Part shown: piece by piece, positions 1 to 5,505 of the stretch
Layout: every line of letters starts with the position of its first letter
Numbering within the stretch: position 1 is the first letter of the stretch
Source of the DNA: Nitrospiria bacterium
GTDB taxonomy: Bacteria > Nitrospirota > Nitrospiria > Nitrospirales > UBA8639
Assembly (NCBI GenBank): GCA_030430725.1
Contig: JAUIKP010000159.1
Coordinates: 1-7,336 of the forward strand
DNA: 7,336 nucleotides
Direction of reading: 5' to 3'
Notes under the pieces: model-generated
Database searches by the model: none
Told to the model about the DNA's origin: nothing
The model's input: the letters and a program-made list of their open reading frames with translations, nothing else
Program-made: the position numbers and the translations under genes

Positions 1-50
1 TTTTTAGCTTCGTCTAAAAGCGATTGAGGTATGTCGACAGTTGTCTTCAT
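1..50 (-). CDS. VapB-type (ribbon-helix-helix) antitoxin, N-terminal fragment cut by the window edge
   Basis: The minus strand opens with ATG at 48-50 and reads MKTTVDIPQSLLDEAK before the window ends, 16 full codons. This matches the N-terminal pattern of small VapB-family antitoxins (MKTTxDIPxxLLxEAxK), in which the first beta strand contacts DNA as part of a ribbon-helix-helix fold. Known family members bind and neutralise a PIN-domain VapC ribonuclease encoded immediately downstream and repress their own promoter. Here that partner would lie to the left of position 1 and cannot be seen. No good Shine-Dalgarno sequence precedes the ATG; the predicted promoter places the transcript start only a few bases upstream, so a nearly leaderless mRNA is possible. 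The gene lies on the same strand as the RmlD-like gene, 150 bp downstream of its stop. Identification rests on 16 residues only; another RHH-type regulator is the main alternative. Confidence 0.7.
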   Translation of the reverse strand, partial: MKTTVDIPQSLLDEAK

Positions 51-59
51 GCGTAGAGA

Positions 60-75
60 CGTATCATCTGATATG
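60..75. promoter_or_regulatory. Near-palindrome overlapping the antitoxin -10 box, candidate autoregulatory operator
   Basis: The 16-mer CGTATCATCTGATATG forms two 7-base arms around a 2-base centre. Six of seven pairs are complementary, the exception being G61/T74. It covers the predicted -10 element of the antitoxin gene and ends 9 bases before its start codon. VapB-type antitoxins are known to repress their own operons by binding inverted repeats at this position, so the location fits. Binding itself is inference. Confidence 0.4.
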
Positions 76-87
76 GGTTGTTGTCAA
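60..87 (-). promoter_or_regulatory. Predicted promoter of the antitoxin gene
   Basis: On the minus strand a perfect -35 box TTGACA (82-87) is followed after 16 bp by GATACG (60-65), which matches the -10 consensus at only its second to fourth positions. A start point about 6-7 bases further would fall at about 53-54, only 3-4 bases before the ATG at 50. The perfect -35 and correct placement support it; the weak -10 box is the main doubt. Confidence 0.45.
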
Positions 88-200
88 AACGGAGAATTTT
101 AACGGATAGCCGTGGGTAATACTCACGCGACGGCGAATATGATTGTATCCATGCGGGTAAAAGAGACTCATGCTTTTTCTTTCCGGTGGGTGAAGCTTTT

Positions 201-1064
201 TTAGATTTTGAGATTGTGAACTTTTTCCCGGGCTTCGGAAAGGGAGAGTATGGGTGTATGGAAAAGGTGTTTGGTACGTGAAGAGTTCATGGTGAGGTTT
301 TTGGGGCGGACCAGTCCGGATTCTTCGATGGTTCCCTGTTGAATATTCGATGTCTGTGCGATCAAAAAGTGTTGGAGCAATCCCATCCCTAAATCCCACC
401 GGTTCAGGCTTTCAGGGCCTCCGAGGTGCAGGATTCCTGGAACATCCTTGGTGGAGATTTCCAGTAACACTTCGGCAAGATTTTCAACCCAGATGGGACA
501 GCGAAGTTCATCAATGAACAAGCGATAGGGGGCACCGGTTTGTGTGGCCTCGATTAATCGTGTCGTCTGGCGGTCCGGCGTGCGCAGATCATAGAGCAAC
601 GAGGTGCGGACGATGGTGGCCTTCGGATTAAGGGTACGGATGAGTGCTTCAGCCTGGGCTTTGGCCTTACCGTAGGGATTGATGGGGTTCGTGGGGCTTT
701 CCTCGGTATAGGGCGCAGAAGTCCCATCAAAGACTTGATCCGTCGAGAGGTGAATGAAGCGAATGTTTCGTTCCGTTGATTGCATGGCGAGGAGTCCTGC
801 TGCAGGGAGGATCGCTTCAATTCCTTTTCCCTGCTCCGAGCAGGCCGCGTGAATAATGACGTCTGGTTGCACCCGATCCAGGAGGATCCGAATTGCCTCA
901 TGGTTTTGGAGATTACAGACATGAAACGTTACGCCGGGAAGGGATGTGGAAGGTGTGGCGTGCAGTGTTCCGGCGGCGACAAATTGATTGGCCCGCCGTA
1001 GGAGATGATTCCCCAAATAGCCCGCTCCGCCGGTGACGAGGAGACGTGTCTTCATCGCCCGCAT
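201..1064 (-). CDS. RmlD-like extended short-chain dehydrogenase/reductase (sugar-nucleotide reductase or epimerase)
   Basis: The 287-residue protein is a complete extended SDR of the dTDP-4-dehydrorhamnose reductase (RmlD) superfamily, which uses NAD(P)H to reduce or epimerise nucleotide-activated sugars in the cytoplasm. The Rossmann dinucleotide motif TGGAGYLG lies at residues 11-18. The strand PDVIIHAA is at 67-74. The family hallmark LSTDQVFDG lies at 106-114, compared with STDYVFDG in classical RmlD. The catalytic YGKAK (Tyr131, Lys135) follows, and RCPIWVENLAEVL at 188-200 matches the usual substrate-domain signature. Length is normal for RmlD (about 290). After the strand at 67-74 the usual NAAAYTAVDKAE-type segment is replaced, so the exact sugar substrate cannot be assigned. 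No other rhamnose pathway gene is present. Start choice lies between ATG 1064 and ATG 1055 (three codons shorter); neither has a strong ribosome site. It is divergent from ltaE. Confidence 0.9.
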   Translation of the reverse strand: MRAMKTRLLVTGGAGYLGNHLLRRANQFVAAGTLHATPSTSLPGVTFHVCNLQNHEAIRILLDRVQPDVIIHAACSEQGKGIEAILPAAGLLAMQSTERNIRFIHLSTDQVFDGTSAPYTEESPTNPINPYGKAKAQAEALIRTLNPKATIVRTSLLYDLRTPDRQTTRLIEATQTGAPYRLFIDELRCPIWVENLAEVLLEISTKDVPGILHLGGPESLNRWDLGMGLLQHFLIAQTSNIQQGTIEESGLVRPKNLTMNSSRTKHLFHTPILSLSEAREKVHNLKI

Positions 1065-1090
1065 TGTAGACGAATGCCGAAAGGAAAATC

Positions 1091-1119
1091 TTGTGTGATG
1101 GAGGACTGTTCCTTAGAAT
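1091..1119 (+). promoter_or_regulatory. Predicted sigma70-type promoter of ltaE
   Basis: TTGTGT (1091-1096, three of six consensus bases) is followed after exactly 17 bp by TAGAAT (1114-1119, five of six). Transcription would begin near 1126, giving a leader of about 30 nt that contains the ribosome site GGAAGG at 1141-1146. The good -10 box and spacing support it; the -35 box is weak. Confidence 0.45.
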
Positions 1120-1155
1120 AGCTTCAGGGTCAATATTTTTGGAAGGAATTGATTC

Positions 1156-2196
1156 ATGCATACAATTGATTTGCGTAGCGATACTGTGACGAAACCCACG
1201 CCTGCCATGCGGGAGGCGATGGCTCAGGCCGAAGTGGGCGATGATGTGTATGGAGAAGATCCGACCGTGAATCGATTGGAAGCCATGGCCGCTGACATGT
1301 TAGGCAAAGAGGCCGCGGTGTTTGTGCCATCAGGAGTGATGGGGAATCAATTGGCTCTCCGGTTACACACCCGGCCCGGTGACGAAGTGATCGTGGATAG
1401 TACATCCCATCTCATTCGTTATGAAGGGGGATCGGCGTCTTCGCTCTCCGGTGTCCAATTAGTTTGCGTGCCGGGTGATCGCGGTTGCCTTTCACCTGAA
1501 TCGGTTAAGGCGGCTATCCGGCCAAAAGGATTGCATAACCCTCCAACCACGTTGGTGTGCCTGGAGCAGACGCATAATGTGGGTGGAGGATCGGTTTATG
1601 CCTTGGAGGTCATCCATCACATTGCAGAGGTGGCCCGCACCCATGGACTGGCCCTGCATTTAGATGGTGCTCGGTTGTTTAATGCCGTGGTCTCAACCGG
1701 TGTGGCGGCGGCTGACTATGCTCGTCCCTTTGATACGGTGTCCTTTTGTTTGTCGAAAGGGTTGGGGGCTCCCGTCGGGTCGATGGTGGTGTCGGATGCG
1801 GCACGTGTTCAAACATTGCGCCGTCTTCGCAAAGTGTTTGGTGGGGGAATGCGGCAGGTGGGCATTTTGGCTGCTGCCGGTGTGTATGCACTTGAGCATC
1901 ATATTGCCCGATTGGCTGATGATCATGTCAATGCGCATTTTCTGGCGACACTCTTGGAGGACATCCCCGGTGTGGTCGTTGATGTCAAGACGGTGGAGAC
2001 CAATATGGTGATGTTTCAGGTTCCTCATTCTTCCAAAACCACCGACATGTTGTTAGCTGACTGCCGGGACGCGGGTGTCCTGTTGAATGCCATGGGGGAT
2101 CGGGCGTTTCGGGTGGTGACGCATTTGGATGTCAATCATGAAGATATGGTGGCTGCCGGGCGGATATTCAGGCAGGTTTTTTCAGCCGCGGTGTGA
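1156..2196 (+). CDS. ltaE: Low-specificity L-threonine aldolase
   Basis: This PLP enzyme cleaves L-threonine or L-allo-threonine to glycine and acetaldehyde (EC 4.1.2.48), supplying glycine from threonine in the cytoplasm. The 346-residue protein carries the family signature from the first residues: [19 protein letters not shown] (4-22), then [16 protein letters not shown] (27-42). His85 in [11 protein letters not shown] matches the conserved active-site histidine that stacks on [14 protein letters not shown] (168-177) supplies the Asp and Arg that hold the cofactor. Lys201 in [12 protein letters not shown] forms the Schiff base. [13 protein letters not shown] near the C-terminus gives the carboxylate-binding arginine region. 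Length is close to E. coli LtaE (333). The start at ATG 1156 is preceded by GGAAGG with about 9 bp spacing, and the N-terminal motif leaves no room for another choice. It is intact and divergent from the RmlD-like gene. Confidence 0.96.
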   Translation: MHTIDLRSDTVTKPTPAMREAMAQAEVGDDVYGEDPTVNRLEAMAADMLGKEAAVFVPSGVMGNQLALRLHTRPGDEVIVDSTSHLIRYEGGSASSLSGVQLVCVPGDRGCLSPESVKAAIRPKGLHNPPTTLVCLEQTHNVGGGSVYALEVIHHIAEVARTHGLALHLDGARLFNAVVSTGVAAADYARPFDTVSFCLSKGLGAPVGSMVVSDAARVQTLRRLRKVFGGGMRQVGILAAAGVYALEHHIARLADDHVNAHFLATLLEDIPGVVVDVKTVETNMVMFQVPHSSKTTDMLLADCRDAGVLLNAMGDRAFRVVTHLDVNHEDMVAAGRIFRQVFSAAV

Positions 2197-2217
2197 ATGT
2201 GGTCACCCAGGAGTTCG

Positions 2218-2246
2218 TTGACAGGGTCCGGGACAGTTCCTACAAT
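2218..2246 (+). promoter_or_regulatory. Near-consensus sigma70 promoter upstream of the 77-residue unknown gene
   Basis: A perfect TTGACA (2218-2223), a 17-bp spacer and TACAAT (2241-2246, five of six) lie in the 82-bp gap after ltaE. Transcription should begin near 2252-2254. That rules out an upstream TTG at 2252 as a start codon and leaves a short leader with the ribosome site AAGGGAG. It would give the two small downstream genes expression independent of ltaE. Confidence 0.7.
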
Positions 2247-2266
2247 TTCTATTGATCAGCCTGATG

Positions 2267-2273
2267 AAGGGAG
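2267..2273 (+). promoter_or_regulatory. Shine-Dalgarno sequence deciding a GTG start at 2279
   Basis: AAGGGAG ends five bases before GTG 2279, which is ideal spacing. The alternative starts in the same frame, TTG 2252 and ATG 2264, have no purine-rich site before them. TTG 2252 also coincides with the predicted transcript start. Confidence 0.6.
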
Positions 2274-2278
2274 CCAAG

Positions 2279-2512
2279 GTGAGTTTATTGGATACGGTTT
2301 CGTTTCAGCACATCACAAGGATTTTAGAAGTGACGGATGAGTTGGATATTTCCCGGGAGGCGGTGGAAATTCCCCTGGCCCCGGCAAGTCCTGGAGTGGT
2401 TCGTCGGTTGTCCAATGGCAAGCTGGAAATTGTCGTCGACGCCGATCTGCCCTTCGATGATTGGGTACAGACACTTCCTGAAAAGATTCAGGCGGAAATG
2501 CCGGACGACTGA
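2279..2512 (+). CDS. Small acidic protein of unknown function (77 residues)
   Basis: I do not recognise this family. The protein begins VSLLDTVSFQHITRILEV and is acidic overall. A likely helical N-terminal third is followed by a beta-type segment RLSNGKLEIVVDADLPFDDW and an acidic C-terminal helix ending EMPDD. It has no signal peptide, membrane helix or cysteine motif, so it is probably a small cytoplasmic protein. The NGKxEIVVDADLP segment loosely recalls beta-hairpins of IrrE/ImmA-type regulators, but there is no metal motif and I do not assign it. The start is GTG 2279 because of the ribosome site and promoter placement; ATG 2264 would add five residues and TTG 2252 nine. The frame is open, with codon use similar to ltaE. 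It is followed 52 bp later by the zinc-ribbon gene, which may share its transcript. Confidence 0.72.
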   Translation: MSLLDTVSFQHITRILEVTDELDISREAVEIPLAPASPGVVRRLSNGKLEIVVDADLPFDDWVQTLPEKIQAEMPDD

Positions 2513-2564
2513 TTCCGATTAGACAGATGGTGTGACCAAGAGGTAAGCAAAGGAGACTGCACTC

Positions 2565-2771
2565 ATGGCTGTGCGTGATCGGGAGTGGCCAGGGTATACC
2601 ATTTGGTACTGTTGTCAGGAATGTGGCCGTTTGTGGACGTATCAAGGGTCGGATGTCGTGGCATTGGACCTCTCTAGTTCATTGGGACCGTCCATGATCG
2701 GGGACGGCGTCCGCGGAAGAATCTGTGCAATTTGTGAGGGGCGGTGTCACGCCCCGTCGGCTGAAATTTAA
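2565..2771 (+). CDS. Small zinc-ribbon-like protein of unknown function (68 residues)
   Basis: The protein has two cysteine pairs, Cys17-x2-Cys20 in YCCQECGRLW and Cys54-x2-Cys57 in RICAICEGRC. They are separated by about 33 residues, the arrangement of a zinc-ribbon or rubredoxin-like knuckle fold, and extra Cys16, Cys61 and His62 sit beside them. The N-terminal part is aromatic (WPGYTIWY). The linker between the knuckles is neutral and Gly/Ser-rich. Such small proteins bind zinc structurally and often contact nucleic acid or a larger partner; no specific role can be read here. ATG 2565 is preceded by AAAGGAG about 10 bases upstream, a good ribosome site. It lies 52 bp after the 77-residue gene on the same strand and is convergent with the next gene. 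Zinc binding is inferred from the cysteine spacing. Confidence 0.75.
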   Translation: MAVRDREWPGYTIWYCCQECGRLWTYQGSDVVALDLSSSLGPSMIGDGVRGRICAICEGRCHAPSAEI

Positions 2772-2787
2772 CGATCGTCATCGTGTC

Positions 2788-2827
2788 GGGAAGACAAGCG
2801 TTTGACCTCAAGGACCCCACGCTTCCC
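2788..2827. terminator. Interrupted inverted repeat between convergent genes, possible bidirectional terminator
   Basis: GGGAA plus GCGT on the left (2788-2801, separated by five bases) can pair with ACGCTTCCC at 2819-2827 around a loop of about 17 bases. It sits 16 bp after the plus-strand stop and 8 bp after the minus-strand stop, where a shared terminator is expected. There is no T-run on either side and the stem is bulged, so the call is weak. Confidence 0.25.
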
Positions 2828-2835
2828 TGCCTTAT

Positions 2836-3270
2836 TCATTGAGAACCAACCGCAACCGGTTGTCCTTTCATGTCTGTCTCGCCTGACTTTTTTGTGGTTT
2901 TTTCTACTGACCATTCATGGGGCGTAATCTTCAAGAGATGCCCTTTAAGCGTATAGAATTCGCCTTCCGGTATTTCCACCTGATCCGTGCCGGTCACGTT
3001 AACGGCCAGCACCCGTTTCTTGTCTCCTCTGTTGGATAAAATGATGCCGTTCTCCAACCGTTCCAGCTGATAGGCTCCTTGTTCGTTAATGACCAGGGAA
3101 TTGGCTTCTATCTTTGCGTGCATTTTCCCAACTTTATCAAAAATGGCAAAATTGACTCGAACAGGGGTTCCTCCGGTTTTTCGGAGCTGCATTTCAATTT
3201 GGGGGAGTCCGTCAATTTCTACAATTCCATTGGAATTGCGGTACCAATGTGGTCCGACTTTCACATCCAT
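2836..3270 (-). CDS. Soluble beta-rich protein of unknown function (144 residues)
   Basis: I do not recognise the family. From MDVKVGPHWYRNSNG onward the protein alternates short polar turns with hydrophobic strands: GIVEIDGLPQIEMQL, VRVNFAIFDKVGKMHAKI, SLVINEQGAYQLERL, GIILSNRG, RVLAVNV, EFYTLKGHLLKITPHEW. It then ends in a Lys/Ser/Gly-rich, probably disordered tail. This suggests a small beta-sandwich or barrel. There is no signal peptide, cysteine or membrane segment. ATG 3270 is preferred: a perfect AGGAGGT lies nine bases upstream. ATG 3279, three codons earlier, directly abuts that ribosome site and would be poorly placed. The strong ribosome site suggests high translation. It is transcribed alone, convergent with the zinc-ribbon gene and 273 bp from the next gene upstream. 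Confidence 0.8.
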   Translation of the reverse strand: MDVKVGPHWYRNSNGIVEIDGLPQIEMQLRKTGGTPVRVNFAIFDKVGKMHAKIEANSLVINEQGAYQLERLENGIILSNRGDKKRVLAVNVTGTDQVEIPEGEFYTLKGHLLKITPHEWSVEKTTKKSGETDMKGQPVAVGSQ

Positions 3271-3543
3271 GCCCACCATACCTCCTTTTTTCTTCAGTAA
3301 ATAGACTCAAAAACTGACCCGTATTGTACTGACCGCATTAGCCTGGTGGCTAGAGGAAATGTTCCTTGGGGGGAGTGTTGAAAATACGTGTTGCACATCG
3401 GAAGGCTTTTGAAGATACCTATGGACAGGACTGAACGCGCTTTCCTTCGACCAGGCTGAGGACAAGCTTTGAGCACTCCTTGAGACAGCGGGGGGGTGTG
3501 ATGTGCGGGCGAGCGGCGGGGAAGCTGTCGTGCGTGACTGGAC
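3271..3543. other. Gene-free spacer with an ACTGACC direct repeat and a G7 run
   Basis: No convincing gene is seen in these 273 bases. Near the left end, two copies of ACTGACC (3313-3319 and 3328-3334, starts 15 bp apart) flank a minus-strand TACAAT (3323-3328) that could be the -10 box of the 144-residue gene, though no matching -35 box is seen. A G7 run lies at 3490-3496. No clear terminator hairpin follows the membrane-protein gene that ends at 3544. Confidence 0.4.
3280..3286 (-). promoter_or_regulatory. Perfect Shine-Dalgarno sequence selecting the start at 3270
   Basis: The minus strand reads AAAAAAGGAGGT immediately before ATG 3279. The full AGGAGGT core lies nine bases from ATG 3270 but zero bases from ATG 3279, so initiation at 3270 is far more likely. 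It is the strongest ribosome site in the window. Confidence 0.65.
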
Positions 3544-3759
3544 TTAGGACTTCTCCTTAATTCGATTCAGGATGAGGGCAATGCATCCACCTAAGAGGCC
3601 TCCCCCAAAGATCGGCGGTCCCAGTTCGACCAGTTTTATCTCCCATATAGGTTCATTAGCCAGCATGAGATCCCGAATTCCGCCTTGAATCATGATGACG
3701 GCCAATGCCATGAGGGCGCCAATCATGAACCACCATCGAAACACTTTAAACGATTCCAT
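3544..3759 (-). CDS. Small two-helix membrane protein co-transcribed with comM
   Basis: The 71-residue protein has two predicted membrane helices, about residues 9-27 (WWFMIGALMALAVIMIQGG) and 45-64 (ending CIALILNRI). Between them is a short loop containing NEPIWEIKLVELGPP, and the C-terminus is basic (RIKEKS). The basic tail predicts a cytoplasmic C-terminus and so a cytoplasmic N-terminus with the loop outside. I recognise no family. The gene starts 9 bp after the comM stop, and its ribosome site AAGGAC overlaps that TAA stop codon, so translation is probably coupled to comM. That linkage allows, but does not show, a role related to DNA uptake. The small size and glycine-rich second helix are typical of accessory inner-membrane proteins. 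Confidence 0.72.
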   Translation of the reverse strand: MESFKVFRWWFMIGALMALAVIMIQGGIRDLMLANEPIWEIKLVELGPPIFGGGLLGGCIALILNRIKEKS

Positions 3760-3768
3760 GAAATGTCC

Positions 3769-5295
3769 TTATGCCAGAATGGGTCGATCTAAGGTTCGGT
3801 ACTGAATTGCTTCGGCGACATGTTTGGATGAAATCATAACCGATTCTTCTAAGTCAGCAATAGTTCGGGCCACACGTAAAATTCGGCCATAGGCCCGTGC
3901 GGACAATCCCAGGCGGGTGACGGCTTGATCCAACAGGGTGTTTCCAGCTTGATCCAGTTGGCAATATTTTTTGAGCAAACGAGGCTTGAGCTGTGCATTG
4001 TTGAGGGTCTGCTCAACGCGATAGCGTGCTATTTGACGATGTCGTGCCTGGATGACTCGTTGGCGAATGGTCGAAGAGGGTTCACCGGTTGCTTTGCCAG
4101 ATAGTTCTTTAACCGGGACAGCGGGGACTTCGATGTGGATATCCAGCCGATCAAGGAGTGGGCCGGACAAACGGCTTCGATACCGTTGAATGTGATAGGG
4201 CGTACAGATGCATTCATGGGTGGGGTCTCCGCAATATCCACATGGGCAGGGATTCATCGCGACGACCAACATGAGTTGAGCAGGAAACGTGAAGCTGGCC
4301 TGTGCGCGGGTCAGCGTGACGGTTCCATTTTCCAGGGGCTGGCGTAAGCTATCCAAAAGCGACCGCTTGAATTCCAGGGCTTCATCTAAAAAGAGGACGC
4401 CATGATGTGCCAGAGAGACTTCTCCGGGACGGGGGATGGATCCTCCTCCAACGAGGCCGGCCTCTGAAATGGTGTGATGGGGGGCACGAAAGGGGCGATT
4501 GGCGAGGAGTGCCCAATGAGGTGGTAGTTTTCCGGCCACACTGTGAACTTGACTGGCTTCCAAACATTCCTCAAAACTCATGGGTGGAAGAATACCTGTT
4601 AATCGTTGGGCTAACATGGTTTTTCCTGATCCTGGTGGACCCACCATGAGCACATTGTGCCCACCAGCCGCAGCCACCTCCAGTGCACGTTTGGCCTGAT
4701 ATTGTCCCACCACATCGGCAAAGTCTTCCTCAGTGGAGGAGAGTCCGGGTTGCACGAGGGAGAAGGTATTTTTTGCAGGAAGAAGAGTGAGTGCCCCCTG
4801 AAGAAATTCCACCACCTGCGGAAGGGTCGAGACGCCAAACACGGTGGCGTGGTCGACCACGGCAGCCTGCGAGGCATTGTCGTGAGGCAGGATCAATGAA
4901 AAGGGGTGATGAGTGGCGATAGCCATGGACAGCGCCCCGGGAACGGCTTTGATTCTGCCATCCAGTGCCAGTTCCCCAACAAAAATGTAGGAGGTGACGG
5001 TTTCTTGTGACAGGACCCCTTCGGCGACCAAGATGCCGATGGCAATTCCCAACTCAAGACCTGCCCCTTCTTTTTTTAATCCGGCGGGTGCCAAATTGAC
5101 CGTGATTTTTTTGGCTGGAAAGTGGAACCCTGTGTTTTTAAGTGCGGACCGAACCCGGTCCCGGCTTTCACGAACGGTCGCATCCGGCAGCCCCACGATG
5201 GAAAATTGTGGAAGGCCTCCACCAATATCCACCTCGATTTCAATGAGATTAGCTTCTAATCCCACCAATCCCACACTGTGAATTTTGGCTAACAT
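3769..5295 (-). CDS. comM: ComM/YifB family Mg-chelatase-like AAA+ ATPase
   Basis: The 508-residue protein is full length for YifB/ComM (about 506 in E. coli). ComM is a hexameric AAA+ helicase that promotes branch migration when single-stranded DNA taken up by natural transformation is integrated into the chromosome. Domain order is standard. The N-terminal Lon-protease-like ChlI domain begins MLAKIHSVGLVGLEA and includes GLPDATVRESRDRVRSA (35-51). The AAA+ core has Walker A GPPGSGKT (219-226), RPFRAPHHTISEAGLVGGG (267-285) and Walker B LFLDE (301-305). A cysteine cluster NPCPCGYCG...CIC (349-364) probably binds zinc. SRLSGPLLDRLD (374-385) follows, then the Mg-chelatase C-terminal domain with LSARAYGRILRVARTIADLE (464-483). 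The Walker B is followed by ALEF where most relatives have LPEF. ATG 5295 fits the family N-terminus although no clear ribosome site precedes it. It shares a transcript with the membrane protein downstream. Confidence 0.97.
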   Translation of the reverse strand: MLAKIHSVGLVGLEANLIEIEVDIGGGLPQFSIVGLPDATVRESRDRVRSALKNTGFHFPAKKITVNLAPAGLKKEGAGLELGIAIGILVAEGVLSQETVTSYIFVGELALDGRIKAVPGALSMAIATHHPFSLILPHDNASQAAVVDHATVFGVSTLPQVVEFLQGALTLLPAKNTFSLVQPGLSSTEEDFADVVGQYQAKRALEVAAAGGHNVLMVGPPGSGKTMLAQRLTGILPPMSFEECLEASQVHSVAGKLPPHWALLANRPFRAPHHTISEAGLVGGGSIPRPGEVSLAHHGVLFLDEALEFKRSLLDSLRQPLENGTVTLTRAQASFTFPAQLMLVVAMNPCPCGYCGDPTHECICTPYHIQRYRSRLSGPLLDRLDIHIEVPAVPVKELSGKATGEPSSTIRQRVIQARHRQIARYRVEQTLNNAQLKPRLLKKYCQLDQAGNTLLDQAVTRLGLSARAYGRILRVARTIADLEESVMISSKHVAEAIQYRTLDRPILA

Positions 5296-5505
5296 GCTTG
5301 CGTTATTTATTCTTGTTTAGACGTGTGGTGGCTGTACATTCACGGTTCATCGGATATGTTTTGGGGGAGCTTCAACCCAATAATTTGGCGGATTCGGCCT
5401 GCTGACTGCTGAGGGTACCTGTCACTCATAAAAGTTCAGAGATATTGGTCCTGTGTGATCAACTCATTCGTGGGGGTTCTGAAAATTCCCAATGTGAGCG
5501 AGTGG
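5296..5505. other. Spacer between the kinase-like gene and comM
   Basis: These 210 bases hold the comM promoter if comM is not read through from upstream, but no minus-strand -35/-10 pair with good spacing is visible. No hairpin with a T-run was found after the kinase-like stop. A minus-strand frame opens through the right part but only as a continuation of an out-of-frame shadow of the kinase-like gene. Confidence 0.4.

Noticed and set aside
109..134. Inverted repeat CGTGGGTAATACTCACG with flanking GCCGT/ACGGC, considered as a terminator after the RmlD-like gene
   Set aside because: In the minus-strand RNA the stem contains an A-C mismatch and no U-run follows, so it would be a poor terminator in the needed direction.
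64..399. Minus-strand open frame of 111 codons overlapping the end of the RmlD-like gene
   Set aside because: It lies partly inside a convincing SDR gene in another frame, its protein is Pro/His/Arg-rich without any domain, and it covers the antitoxin promoter.
1664..2028. Plus- and minus-strand frames of about 110 codons inside ltaE
   Set aside because: They overlap the PLP-binding region of a clear LtaE; Trp/Met/Arg-rich or His/Pro-rich products are shadows.
2771..2778. Perfect 8-bp palindrome ACGATCGT just after the zinc-ribbon stop
   Set aside because: Too short to be a terminator or operator on its own; expected by chance in a window of this size.
3380..3432. Short plus-strand frame of about 17 codons beginning TTGAAAATACGT after GGGGGGAG
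   Set aside because: The purine-rich site is only a couple of bases from the start codon and the frame is too short to support.
3294..3476. Minus-strand 60-codon open frame in the 273-bp spacer
   Set aside because: No ribosome site, no recognisable motif, and composition unlike the neighbouring genes.
4029..4899. Several frames of 60-90 codons inside comM on both strands
   Set aside because: All overlap the strongly conserved AAA+ core of comM and show no independent motifs.
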